NCBI RefSeq assembly: GCF_011927905.1
Contig: NZ_JAATJL010000001.1
Coordinates: 2,170,001 to 2,234,000, forward strand
Length of the DNA stretch: 64,000 nucleotides
Direction: 5' to 3'
Source: Arthrobacter pigmenti
GTDB taxonomy: Bacteria > Actinomycetota > Actinomycetes > Actinomycetales > Micrococcaceae
Shown here: positions 12,298 through 21,092 of the stretch, piece after piece
Layout of the letters: each line of letters opens with the position of its first letter
How positions within the stretch are numbered: the stretch's first letter is position 1
Made by a program: the position numbers and the translations under genes
The notes under the pieces: model-generated
The model's database searches: none
Told to the model about the DNA's origin: nothing
The model's input: the letters and a program-made list of their open reading frames with translations, nothing else

Positions 12298-15200
12298 CTA
12301 CTGCCGGACGATCGAACGCAGCAGACGCAGTGCGACCGATAGGGATGCCATGTCATCACGCTCCAGCTGGTTTACCTCGGCGAACATCTTCTTCGCGCGG
12401 TCAAGGTGTTCAGCGTTGAGCTTCTCCCACTCCTGAAGCCTGCTCGACGCGTCCGCTGAATCCAAATGTGACGAACTGTTCATCACTGACACGGTCATCT
12501 CAGAAACGGTCGAATACAGGTCATCCCGGAGTGCTGCCCGGGCCAGGGCCTGCCAGCGGTCCTCCCTCGGCAGCGATGTGATGCGTTCGAGCAGGTTGTC
12601 GATATTGAAGCGATCGTAGATTGCGTAGTAGACCTCGGCGATCCGTTCCACAGGCTCATCGACGCGGCGGGAGATGAGCGCTACGTCCAGGAGCCCGAAG
12701 GACTCGAACTGTTCGGCCCAATGCTGCGCGATGTTGTCGGGCAGCCCCCACTCTTCAGCTTGCGCGAACCAGCTTCGGACACGCTCCAGATCCCCGCCAC
12801 GGACGTAATTGACCAGCTTGGTGCGCAGCGGATCGATCAGCGGCTTGAACGCAGCGATATCCTCCTCAACAGTGGTTCCCTGCCCGACGTGGTTCACGAA
12901 CCATCTCACCGCGCGGTCGAGCAGTCGGCGAATATCGAGGTGAACGGTTGCCCAGCGTTCGGTGGGGAAGCTGGCTGGCAGTTCCGCGAGCGCCCCCACG
13001 ATCCGTTGAAGATCGTAGATCTCGCGGAGTGCTACAAAGGCCCGCGCGACAACCGACTCGGAGACTGAAGTCTCCTCCATGACCCGGAACACGAAAGTGA
13101 TTCCGCCCATGTTGATCATGTCGTTCGCCACTACGGTTGAGATGATCTCCCGCCGCAGTGGATGAGTGTCCAGTTCACTGTCAAATCGATCCACGACCTG
13201 GCTGGGGAAGTAATCCCGCAACGTGTCCTTGAACCAGGGATCGTCGGCGAGATCGCTCTGGGTCAGGGCCTTCGTGAGCTCGATCTTCGCGTATGCGGCA
13301 AGCACGGAAAGCTCGGGCGAGGTAAGCCCCTGGCCCTTCTCCGCCCGAGCACGCAGTTCACGTGTGGAGGGAAGAGCCTCAAGTTCACGGTTGAGGTCTG
13401 CCTTCTTTTCGAGCCAGTCCATCAGCCGCTCAAAGCTCGGGCTCCACTCCAGCACACGCTGCCTGTCGTTCAGCAGCAGCACGTTCTGGTCGATATTGTC
13501 CTGCAGCACAAGACCGGCAACTTCATCCGTCATCGAGTGAAGGAACTCTGCCCGTTCTTCCGCCGGCAGATGTCCCGTTCGCACCATCCGGTCAACGAAG
13601 ATCTTGATATTCACTTCGTGGTCGGAGCAGTCGACGCCCGCCGAGTTGTCAATCGCGTCCGTGTTCAGGATGACACCGTTCAGCGCCGCTTCGATGCGAC
13701 CGCGTTGGGTCATGCCAAGGTTTCCGCCTTCGCCCACAACGCGTGCCCTCAGTTGATCGCCATTTACCCTGATGGCGTCGTTCGCCTTGTCCCCCACGTC
13801 CGAGTGCGTTTCCGTTGACGCCTTGACGTAGGTCCCAATTCCGCCGTTATAGAGGAGATCCACGGGGGCGGTGAGAATTGCCCGCAGTAGCTCGGGCGGA
13901 CTCATGCTCGTGGTTGACTCATCCAGGCCAAGCGAATCGCGAACCTGCGCCGAGATGGGTACGGATTTCACGTGGCGGGGATAGATGCCACCGCCCTCGC
14001 TGATGAGCTCGGCGTTGTAGTCCTCCCAACTCGATCGGGGAAGTTCGAAGAGTCGCTTGCGCTCAGCGAACGACGACGGCGCGTCCGGGTTGGGATCCAG
14101 GAAGATATGGCGGTGGTCGAAGGCAGCGACCAGTCGGATGTGCTCGGACAGGAGCATGCCATTGCCGAACACGTCTCCGCTCATGTCACCCACACCAGCG
14201 ACCGTGAAATCCTCGGTCTGCGTGTCGATGCCGAACTCGCTGAAGTGGCGCTTGACCGATTCCCAGGCGCCCCGGGCTGTGATGCCCATCGCCTTGTGGT
14301 CATAGCCGACCGATCCGCCGGAAGCGAAAGCATCGCCCAACCAGAAGCCGTACTCGGCGGAAAGTTCGTTGGCGATGTCGGAGAATGAAGCAGTGCCCTT
14401 GTCCGCAGCCACGACCAGGTAGCTGTCGTCGGCGTCGTGCCGGACAACACGCGGCGGCGGGACCACCCGCTCTCCGTCGTCGGTGGTTACGAGATTGTCC
14501 GTGATGTCGAGCAGGGCACGGATAAACGTCCGGTAGCTTGACTGCCCTTCCGTCATCCACGCTGCCCGGTCCTGCGCCGGGTCCGGTAATTGCTTTGCGA
14601 AGAATCCGCCCTTTGCGCCAGTGGGGACGATGACGGCGTTCTTGACGGTCTGTGCCTTCACCAGCCCGAGCACCTCGGTACGGAAATCCTCCCGCCGGTC
14701 GGACCAGCGCAACCCGCCACGGGCCACTTCCCCGAAGCGGAGATGGACGCCCTCGACCTGAGGCGAGTACACCCAGATCTCGAACTTCGGCCGAGGGTGC
14801 GGCGCCCCATCGATAGCGGAGGTGTTCAGCTTGAAGCTGACATGGCGCTTGTCCTGGAAATAGTTGGTGCGCAGCGTAGCTTCGATCAGGTTCGCGAAGG
14901 TCCTCAGGACACGGTCGGCGTCCAGGGTAGGCACCTGCTCAAGACCGGCCTCGAGCTTTTCCCGCACACCGACGGTCATGGCGGCGTGTTCCTCATCATC
15001 CAGGTCGGGGTCGAACCGTGCTTCGAAGAGAGCTACCAGACTCCGGGTCACATCCGGGTTGGTCAGCAGCGTGTCACTGATGAAGCCGTAGGAGTTGATG
15101 TTTCCCATCTGCCGCATGTACTTCGCATAGCTTCGCAGGATGACGACCTGGCGCCACCGCAGATCCTCCCTCAGGACCAGGCGGTCGAAGGAATCGGATT

Positions 15201-17139
15201 CGCTGGCATTCGCTACGGCGGCCGCAAACGCATCCTCCAGCAGCTCCCCCGTCCCCTTGGGGTCGATACCACTCGGGTACTTCAGGCCGAGGTCATAGAG
15301 GAAGAACTCCCGGCCGTCGGATCGCTCGATCTCGAACGGGCGTTCATCGAGGACTTCGAGTCCCAGGTTGTGGAGGAACGGAAGGATCTGGCTAAGGCTC
15401 TTGGGCTCGGTGAGGTACAGCTTCAACCGGGCATCTTCCTCCAGATGCTCTCCGGCACCCGTCGGGACGTAAACATGCATGACCGGCCCCGGCGTATCGG
15501 TGCGGTCATAAATGGAGAAGCGTTCGATGTCCTCGAGCGCGTCCTCGACCTCATAATCCACTCTGTAGGCGGCCGGGAATGCTTCCGCCCAAAGCTCCGC
15601 GAATCGTTCGGCTTCACGACGGCTGAACCGGCTTCTTGCCACTTCATCGATACCTTCGGACCAGGACCGGGCGGCGCCGACGAGGCGCTTCTCCAGGTCC
15701 GCCACCTCGACATGGGCAACCTCGGCGCCCTTCGGGAGCCGGATCCGGAAGAACAGCCGGGCGAGCGCTGACTCGCTCATGCGCGCTTCATAATCAATGG
15801 ACTCGGCGTTGAACGTACGCCGCAGTTCCTCTTCGATGCGAAGGCGGACGCTGGTCGTGTAGCGATCGCGCGGCAGGTACACGAGTGCCGACATGAAGCG
15901 GCCATAGGTGTCCGGGCGGAGGAACAGTCTGGTGCGCCGCCGCTCCTGCAGGCGGAGGATGCCCAGGGCAGTAGCCACCAGATCGTCGATGTCTATCTGG
16001 AAGAGTTCGTCGCGTGGATACGTCTCAAGAATGGACAGCAAGTCCTTGCCGGAGTGTGAATCCGAGGGAAAACCGCAACGGCGCAGCACCTCGTTCACCT
16101 TGTCGCGAACGATCGGGACATTCCGAACAGACCCGGTGTACGCGCTGGTCGCGAACAGGCCGATGAACCTGCGCTCACCGCACACGTTGCCCTGGCTGTC
16201 GAATTGCTTGACCCCGATGTAGTCGAGGTAGGCAGCCCGGTGCACTGTAGACCGTGAGTTTGCCTTGGTGATCACGAGGGCCTGCTTCTCGCGTGCTTTC
16301 GCCCGTCCCGCCTGCGTCAGGTGCTGCACGTGGCGGCCGTCGATGGAGTGTCGCAGCAGGCCGAGGCCGCTCTCCCCGCGCACCCGCAGTACGTCTTCCC
16401 CATTCTCGGCCACGAGGTCGTATTCCTTGTAGCCAAGGAAGGTGAAGTTGCCGTTATCGAGCCACTCCAGCAGCTCCCGTGCCTGAGCCAGGTCCGGGAC
16501 TTCAGCCGCGCTTGGCACTGATTCGAGCGTGACTGAGATTTCGCGCACCTTGCTACGCATCGCAGCCCAATCCTCGACAGCTGCACGGACGTCAGAAAGG
16601 ACACGCTGAAGCCCCTCGATGATCGCCGCCTTGCGGGTTTGATCTGCGACGCGGCCGATCTCCACTGCAATCCAGGACTCGACATGCGCGGTGAGATCAC
16701 TGTGCGCACCGACCTCGGACAGGTTCGGCAGCGCTGCGGTGTCTCCGCTGGAGACGCCCGCAGATGAGGGAACGCGCCGCAGCCGCTCCAATTCATGGGA
16801 CTGCCGATGGCGTACGGCCACGAAGGTGGGATGCACCACCAACCGGATAGCTGCCTGTTGCCTCACCAGCTCAGCCGTTACCGAATCCACCAGGAACGGC
16901 ATGTCGTCAGTGACGATCATGACGATGCTTGCGTCATCCTGGTCGAAGATATCGACCTTTGCCTCGCCGGTCGGCCGGATCGCGGCCGTCGAGCGATGCT
17001 TCAGCGCCCTGTCGCCGAGGGCGTCGGGCGAATAGGCGCCGGCGTCGTCCTCCGCGAGGTGCTGGTAATAGTGCTGGATGAACTCGGTGAGTGAAGTGTC
17101 AGAGCTGGACTGTTCCGTGGTGCTGGATCCAGACGACAT
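12298..17139 (-). CDS. gdh: NAD-specific glutamate dehydrogenase, 180-kDa class
   Basis: Oxidative deamination of glutamate to 2-oxoglutarate and ammonia using NAD. At 1613 residues it matches the large class first described in Streptomyces and mycobacteria (Rv2476c type). Visible landmarks include ERRRTRLFLRPDTYGRFMSA in the regulatory amino half, the catalytic RGGLRWSDRREDFRTEVLGL then KGGFFAKQLP, and the nucleotide-binding part with GVGDMSGDVFGNGMLLS. The ATG has GGAGGCGG upstream. In mycobacteria this class is controlled by the FHA protein GarA; no garA is seen here. It probably shares a transcript with pdtaS. Confidence 0.95.
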   Translation of the reverse strand: MSSGSSTTEQSSSDTSLTEFIQHYYQHLAEDDAGAYSPDALGDRALKHRSTAAIRPTGEAKVDIFDQDDASIVMIVTDDMPFLVDSVTAELVRQQAAIRLVVHPTFVAVRHRQSHELERLRRVPSSAGVSSGDTAALPNLSEVGAHSDLTAHVESWIAVEIGRVADQTRKAAIIEGLQRVLSDVRAAVEDWAAMRSKVREISVTLESVPSAAEVPDLAQARELLEWLDNGNFTFLGYKEYDLVAENGEDVLRVRGESGLGLLRHSIDGRHVQHLTQAGRAKAREKQALVITKANSRSTVHRAAYLDYIGVKQFDSQGNVCGERRFIGLFATSAYTGSVRNVPIVRDKVNEVLRRCGFPSDSHSGKDLLSILETYPRDELFQIDIDDLVATALGILRLQERRRTRLFLRPDTYGRFMSALVYLPRDRYTTSVRLRIEEELRRTFNAESIDYEARMSESALARLFFRIRLPKGAEVAHVEVADLEKRLVGAARSWSEGIDEVARSRFSRREAERFAELWAEAFPAAYRVDYEVEDALEDIERFSIYDRTDTPGPVMHVYVPTGAGEHLEEDARLKLYLTEPKSLSQILPFLHNLGLEVLDERPFEIERSDGREFFLYDLGLKYPSGIDPKGTGELLEDAFAAAVANASESDSFDRLVLREDLRWRQVVILRSYAKYMRQMGNINSYGFISDTLLTNPDVTRSLVALFEARFDPDLDDEEHAAMTVGVREKLEAGLEQVPTLDADRVLRTFANLIEATLRTNYFQDKRHVSFKLNTSAIDGAPHPRPKFEIWVYSPQVEGVHLRFGEVARGGLRWSDRREDFRTEVLGLVKAQTVKNAVIVPTGAKGGFFAKQLPDPAQDRAAWMTEGQSSYRTFIRALLDITDNLVTTDDGERVVPPPRVVRHDADDSYLVVAADKGTASFSDIANELSAEYGFWLGDAFASGGSVGYDHKAMGITARGAWESVKRHFSEFGIDTQTEDFTVAGVGDMSGDVFGNGMLLSEHIRLVAAFDHRHIFLDPNPDAPSSFAERKRLFELPRSSWEDYNAELISEGGGIYPRHVKSVPISAQVRDSLGLDESTTSMSPPELLRAILTAPVDLLYNGGIGTYVKASTETHSDVGDKANDAIRVNGDQLRARVVGEGGNLGMTQRGRIEAALNGVILNTDAIDNSAGVDCSDHEVNIKIFVDRMVRTGHLPAEERAEFLHSMTDEVAGLVLQDNIDQNVLLLNDRQRVLEWSPSFERLMDWLEKKADLNRELEALPSTRELRARAEKGQGLTSPELSVLAAYAKIELTKALTQSDLADDPWFKDTLRDYFPSQVVDRFDSELDTHPLRREIISTVVANDMINMGGITFVFRVMEETSVSESVVARAFVALREIYDLQRIVGALAELPASFPTERWATVHLDIRRLLDRAVRWFVNHVGQGTTVEEDIAAFKPLIDPLRTKLVNYVRGGDLERVRSWFAQAEEWGLPDNIAQHWAEQFESFGLLDVALISRRVDEPVERIAEVYYAIYDRFNIDNLLERITSLPREDRWQALARAALRDDLYSTVSEMTVSVMNSSSHLDSADASSRLQEWEKLNAEHLDRAKKMFAEVNQLERDDMASLSVALRLLRSIVRQ

Positions 17140-17185
17140 GAACCGCCTCCGTAACGAGATGAAAGGCCGCCCCTTTGCGACCCCC

Positions 17186-18511
17186 TTACTGTGAGAGCCT
17201 AACGCCGTTGCCGGAAAACTTCATTTCGTTGTTGGGTGCTCCAGTGGAGCCCCTCCTCCGTTGTTCAACCGGTGCATCGACCAAGCTTGCGATGCTCTGG
17301 CGCAACGGTGACGCAGGCGCTGCCTCGCACAGGGTCGAACCCGCCAGCAGCGCGGCATCCGCGGCGTCGAAATCGGCGGGCAGAAAGGCTGAAATCGCTG
17401 ACGCCGGCCCGAAGCGTTCCCAGGCCTCCCGCAGCTGGCGTTCCGGCGAGCGACCCACGGAAGCGGCACGGACCTTGTTGAAGATCACGCGAGGAACCGC
17501 CGTGGGTACGGCCTCTGCGAGTTCGTTGAGACCGCGGACCAAACGGGGGACGCCAATGGAGTCAGCGGCTCCCACCGCGTATACCTCGTCGGCGAGTTCG
17601 AGACAGCGCAACGTTGCACCGTTACGCCGGGGCGCCAGGGTGTCGAAGCTCAACTCCTCGTCCGCTTCCAGCCCAAAACCACAGTCGACGACGACGGCGT
17701 CCGCACTTGAGCGGGCCACTGCGATGATGCGGCTGAGGGCGGAGGGCCGAACTTCAGCCCACCGGTCCGGCCGGGTGATGCCGGTAAGGACATTCAGGGC
17801 GTTTCCCTCGATGAGCACCTCGGAGCAAACCCGCATCAGCATGGCAGAGTCCAGCGATCCCTGATCGGCGAACCGGCATGCCTGGGCTACGGCAGCTGAC
17901 TCATCCAGGAGTCCAAGGGCGGCAGCGACACTCGCGCCATACGTATCCGCATCGATCAGGAGTACACGCGAGCCGGTTGCCGTGAGTTCGGCCGCAAGGT
18001 TCACTGCAAGGGTGGTGCGGCCGGGCGCGCCAGTCGGCCCCCAGATTGCAATGACCCGCCCATCGCCGTCGGACTCGGGATCCGCGGCGGGCGCAGGGGT
18101 TCGCGGCACCAGGGAATCCGCCGTCTCGGCGAAGGAACTGCTGCTGCCCGTATCCCTGTGAAGCTCGAGATCTGCGACGGCTAAGGAAACCTGTTCGGCC
18201 AGAACAGCGGGTTCCACGTTGGTTCCTGCCTGCCGGATATTCAACGCACGCAGGCGCTCCTGTGCATCATTGTCATCGGCGAGCGCCACTACGGCCACAT
18301 CAGCTGCGCGCAGGCGGTCCAGGAGTGAAGCTGTGAGCTCACCCGCGTCAAAAGCGATGATCGCTGCACGCGCGATGCCTGTCTGGCACGCCGCAATCAT
18401 CTCGGTGAATTCTTCGCAGCGACGGACAACGGTAACCGGTCCCCGCAACTGTTCCAGCCCGGTAACGCACTCGCTGGCCGATTCCCCGACCGTAACCACT
18501 GGGATGCTCAT
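17186..18511 (-). CDS. TadZ/CpaE-like MinD-family ATPase with altered P-loop
   Basis: A 441-residue protein with a receiver-like amino domain (about 1-120), a variable linker (120-150) and a MinD/ParA-fold domain from 151. Family Walker A motifs read KGGxGKTT; here residues 158-167 read GPTGAPGRTT, so the leading lysine is lost and the P-loop lysine is arginine. Downstream features remain, such as RVLLIDADTYGASVAAALG and VVVDCGFG. This fits the TadZ/CpaE group that positions pilus or secretion machines, but no tad/flp genes are adjacent. Its start overlaps the SAF gene stop by 4 nt, so the pair is translationally coupled. Confidence 0.8.
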   Translation of the reverse strand: MSIPVVTVGESASECVTGLEQLRGPVTVVRRCEEFTEMIAACQTGIARAAIIAFDAGELTASLLDRLRAADVAVVALADDNDAQERLRALNIRQAGTNVEPAVLAEQVSLAVADLELHRDTGSSSSFAETADSLVPRTPAPAADPESDGDGRVIAIWGPTGAPGRTTLAVNLAAELTATGSRVLLIDADTYGASVAAALGLLDESAAVAQACRFADQGSLDSAMLMRVCSEVLIEGNALNVLTGITRPDRWAEVRPSALSRIIAVARSSADAVVVDCGFGLEADEELSFDTLAPRRNGATLRCLELADEVYAVGAADSIGVPRLVRGLNELAEAVPTAVPRVIFNKVRAASVGRSPERQLREAWERFGPASAISAFLPADFDAADAALLAGSTLCEAAPASPLRQSIASLVDAPVEQRRRGSTGAPNNEMKFSGNGVRLSQ

Positions 18512-19161
18512 CGTGCCCCCGCGTTCACGACGACAGCGATTCTCGATTCGTTTGACAGGGCGTCCAGAAGAGCCGGCAGTGTCTTGTCATCGACCAGGAC
18601 GAAAATACGAACGGATTGGCTCGCCGCCAGGGCGGAATCGTCTTCCGTGTAGTCGAAGATTTCTGCTCCCTCGAGCAGCAGTTTCGGCTCGCCGTAGTCA
18701 TCTCCCTCGCCACGCGGTGAAACCCACACATCCACACGGTCACCGGTAGTCGTTCCGGCAGGCAACGGGTCCTCGATTGTCAGCCCGACGGGCTTTCGAT
18801 CGTGTTCATCCGCGGCCGCAATTCCCGACGCCGGCAACAGTTCTCCCGCACGGATCAGGCGCTGCGCCACCGCATTATCCGGAATCCCTTCGCTCACCAA
18901 TCGGTATGAACCCTGAACATCACCCAACCGGACCGGCACAACGTCGAAGTCCTCCACCGTGAGTTCAGCGCCGACGGCGAGGTCATCGCGGGCGGCATAG
19001 ACATCGGTAGTGCTGTCCACGCTCTCCACCAGGGCAATAACGCCGGCGATCGAGACGCAGACCAGCAGCAGGCCAATCAGCAGCCGCGGGTCCTTCCAGG
19101 ACGGCTTACGGAGACGAACCGGCGTGTTGACTGCCGATGGACTTTCGGTTCTGAGACTCAC
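18508..19161 (-). CDS. SAF-domain protein, CpaB/RcpC-like
   Basis: A 217-residue protein. A cytoplasmic amino end carries basic and proline residues, then one membrane helix at about 28-47 (LLIGLLLVCVSIAGVIALV). An extracytoplasmic SAF domain (about 55-115) contains AARDDLAVGAELTVEDFDV, and a second beta-rich half contains DRVDVWVSP. CpaB/RcpC proteins with this layout belong to Tad pilus machines. Here the protein is paired only with a TadZ-like ATPase, so the partner machine is unknown. The start is ATG or GTG near 19161, close to an inverted repeat at 19184-19202. Confidence 0.78.
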   Translation of the reverse strand: MSLRTESPSAVNTPVRLRKPSWKDPRLLIGLLLVCVSIAGVIALVESVDSTTDVYAARDDLAVGAELTVEDFDVVPVRLGDVQGSYRLVSEGIPDNAVAQRLIRAGELLPASGIAAADEHDRKPVGLTIEDPLPAGTTTGDRVDVWVSPRGEGDDYGEPKLLLEGAEIFDYTEDDSALAASQSVRIFVLVDDKTLPALLDALSNESRIAVVVNAGAR

Positions 19162-19183
19162 TGATACTCCCCTGTTTTACGTT

Positions 19184-19202
19184 GGTGCAGAACACGTGCA
19201 CC
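19184..19202. promoter_or_regulatory. Inverted repeat GGTGCA-N7-TGCACC
   Basis: A perfect 6+6 inverted repeat with a 7-nt spacer lies 23 nt upstream of the SAF gene start and 172 nt upstream of the divergent HTH gene start. A further TTGCACC half-site occurs near 19238. Position and symmetry suggest an operator controlling the SAF-TadZ pair. The cognate protein is unknown. Confidence 0.45.
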
Positions 19203-19373
19203 GTGCAACAAGACATGCGTTGCCGAAGCAATTCTCTTGCACCTGGGCAGCAAATGGAAACGAACTTCGTCGAACAGCACGAAACTGTGGATAACCGGCG
19301 ATGGGGCGCCTTCAGTGATGGCAAGATAGAAGCAACAGGTTTCTTGCATTGGGCGAAGGGAAAGGCGGCTTTC

Positions 19374-19601
19374 GTGGCAGAGAAACGATTCATGACGTTG
19401 GCGGACGTGGGAGAAGTCCTCAACATCTCCTCGTCGCAGACCTATGCGCTGGTGCGCTCCGGTGAGTTACCAGCTATTCAGGTGGGCGGGCGCGGTCAAT
19501 GGCGGGTGGAGACCCAGGTCCTTGAGGACTACATCGCTCGCGCTTACCAGAAAACGGCAGCGAGCCTGAAGGAAGGCATCCACGCCGAGCAGGACTTCTG
19601 A
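19374..19601 (+). CDS. Excisionase-type (MerR-like) helix-turn-helix DNA-binding protein
   Basis: A 75-residue protein. The motif FMTLADVGEVLNISSSQTYA at residues 6-25, followed by LVRSGELPAIQVG and then RGQWRVETQVLEDYI, is the single-domain winged helix of excisionase/BldC-type proteins. I chose the GTG at 19374 because it gives the compact MAEKRF start seen in relatives as I recall them, with a purine-rich site (GAAGGGAAAGG) 8 nt upstream. The open frame upstream encodes nothing recognisable. It is divergent from the SAF-TadZ pair, a natural target. Excisionase-type folds here need not mean phage: no integrase is present. Confidence 0.8.
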   Translation: MAEKRFMTLADVGEVLNISSSQTYALVRSGELPAIQVGGRGQWRVETQVLEDYIARAYQKTAASLKEGIHAEQDF

Positions 19602-19611
19602 CAGGTGTATC

Positions 19612-19652
19612 CGGATCAGGGCGGCGCATCATAGATGTGCCGCCCTGATCCG
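19612..19652. terminator. Bidirectional hairpin between the HTH gene and a convergent hypothetical gene
   Basis: A 19-bp stem with one G-U pair (19612-19630 with 19634-19652) and a 3-nt loop sits 10 nt after the HTH gene stop and 20 nt from the convergent stop at 19673. It is suited to terminate from both sides. Confidence 0.85.
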
Positions 19653-19672
19653 TTAAGCCTCGCAGTTAGATG

Positions 19673-20224
19673 CTAGCTACGGGAGGATACGGCTGCTATA
19701 CCGGCGAACGGGACCGCATATACAGCACCGACGCTGCCTGAGCGACGCTGCTCCCCAGGCAGCACGGCTGCAATTTCCATGAAGTCCTTGCCTACCCGGT
19801 CGATTGTGCCCTCGATGCAGGCACCGGCGTCGGCGCTATGCACCACCACATGGCTCCGATCACGGGCAAGGGTTCTCAGGGCTGAAGCCAGGCCCAGCGC
19901 GGACTGCACCCTGGAAGTATCCCCGAGCACCTTCCTCCCCAGTCCCTCAACGAGCTGAACAGCCGCTAGAGGGATAACGACGTCGCCGGTCGCCTTACTG
20001 AGCACCACCCATTCGGACCCTACATGGGTCAACTCACCGTCGAACAGAACGCCCCCTGAGACCCTGATTCTCAGGATCAGCCCCAGCTGCCCCCGCAAGC
20101 GGTCTATCAGCAGTATGCCCGCCTGCTCGAGCCGGACGCGGTCGGCAATTTCTGACTCCTCCGCCAGCCGTTCAGACGCAGCAAACTGAACCTCAAGGTC
20201 ATCGAACAACGCTCTCCATCGCAC
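19673..20224 (-). CDS. Conserved hypothetical protein with two beta-rich (possibly Sm-like) segments
   Basis: A 183-residue soluble protein. An amino helix (about 1-50) is rich in E, R and L. Two short regions then resemble each other in pattern: GGVLFDGELTHVGSEWVVLS (about 80-99) and GACIEGTIDRVGKDFMEIAA (about 140-159). Both read as a beta hairpin of an Sm/LSm-like fold, but this is a pattern guess, not a family match. The start is GTG with AGGG about 8 nt upstream. It diverges from the LysM gene across a 118-nt AT-rich gap. The function is unknown. Confidence 0.65.
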   Translation of the reverse strand: MRWRALFDDLEVQFAASERLAEESEIADRVRLEQAGILLIDRLRGQLGLILRIRVSGGVLFDGELTHVGSEWVVLSKATGDVVIPLAAVQLVEGLGRKVLGDTSRVQSALGLASALRTLARDRSHVVVHSADAGACIEGTIDRVGKDFMEIAAVLPGEQRRSGSVGAVYAVPFAGIAAVSSRS

Positions 20225-20342
20225 TGGGCAACCCTATGGGTCGCTCATATGCGGGTCAAGAGTGGACATTGAACTTCATTGAGTGTAGACAAGTGATGTC
20301 AAACTGTTTAAAACACGTCAAATGACATTAAACGAGGATAAA
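20225..20342. promoter_or_regulatory. AT-rich divergent promoter region with repeated GACAT boxes
   Basis: This stretch is visibly AT-richer than its surroundings. It holds GACATTGAAC at 20265-20274, TGATGTCA near 20293-20300 (inverted GACAT), and GACATTAAAC at 20324-20333. The spaced, partly inverted copies could be an operator for the LysM gene and the divergent hypothetical gene. Confidence 0.35.
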
Positions 20343-21074
20343 ATGGTCCAGAAGACAGATGTGGCAATGGCGTTGGGCGTACTTCTGCTCGGCGCTGGGC
20401 TCTACTTCATCGGGGGTTCACTGGCAGCCTTTCTGCATCGGAGCACCAATGAGCCGGGCGTGGAGAATCTGGTCGGCCTCGCGGTAAGCATTCTGGGCCT
20501 GGTGGTGCTGGCCTGGTGGGCACTTACATTCTGCATTGCCCTGATCGCGGAAATCCTGTCGCGGCGCGGCCTGCACCAGGCAGCAACGCGTACCGGATCC
20601 TTTTCACCCGCGTTCATGCGCACCCTGGCGTGCGCGGTGCTGGGGTTCAACCTATTCGCTGTGCCAGCAGCCCATGCAGATACGCCGGCTCCGGCCAGCG
20701 TGGCGGTTGCTAAGGAGGCTCAGCAGGCCCAGGCCGCGGAGGATGCTACGGCGCTCAGTCCACTGTGGGCTACCGCAGGAGAACCGCATGCACCGGAGCC
20801 TCTGTGGCAGCCGACAGCACCTCCGGCAGACGGGGGCCTTCTGGTGAAGGCTGACCGCGCTGCCGCGCCCAGTGCAACAAACACAGCTGAAGTCATCGTG
20901 CAACCGGGTGATTCGCTGTGGTCAATAGCTGCGAAGCATCTCGGCCCGACGGCATCCGAAGCTGAAGTGGCCAAAGCCTGGCCGCGGTGGTTCGCGGCTA
21001 ACAAGCAGGTAATCGGTGAGCAACCCGATCTTCTCCTACCCGGCCAAGTTCTCTACGCACCAACAGGATCCTAG
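20343..21074 (+). CDS. Membrane-anchored LysM-domain protein
   Basis: A 243-residue protein. Two membrane helices in the first 75 residues (ALGVLLLGAGLYFIGGSLAA and LVGLAVSILGLVVLAWWAL) are followed by a third hydrophobic stretch near 100-115 ending in AHA. An alanine/proline linker leads to a LysM peptidoglycan-binding domain (about 188-243) with PGDSLWSIAAKHLG and LLLPGQVLYAP. I prefer the ATG at 20343 over one seven codons upstream because GAGG lies 5 nt before it at 20334-20337. It lies 18 nt before the Rv3235-family gene and is probably in one operon with it. The likely role is in envelope or cell-wall association. Confidence 0.82.
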   Translation: MVQKTDVAMALGVLLLGAGLYFIGGSLAAFLHRSTNEPGVENLVGLAVSILGLVVLAWWALTFCIALIAEILSRRGLHQAATRTGSFSPAFMRTLACAVLGFNLFAVPAAHADTPAPASVAVAKEAQQAQAAEDATALSPLWATAGEPHAPEPLWQPTAPPADGGLLVKADRAAAPSATNTAEVIVQPGDSLWSIAAKHLGPTASEAEVAKAWPRWFAANKQVIGEQPDLLLPGQVLYAPTGS

Positions 21075-21092
21075 GCAAAGCGAGGAATTCAC

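Noticed and set aside
14590..15771. 393-residue plus-strand open frame
   Set aside because: It is the antisense shadow of the glutamate dehydrogenase gene, arising from high-GC codon bias. No recognisable domain.
19374..19601. Phage or integrative element suggested by the excisionase-type HTH
   Set aside because: No integrase, attachment repeat, tRNA target or phage gene is nearby, and the neighbours look like stable chromosomal genes.
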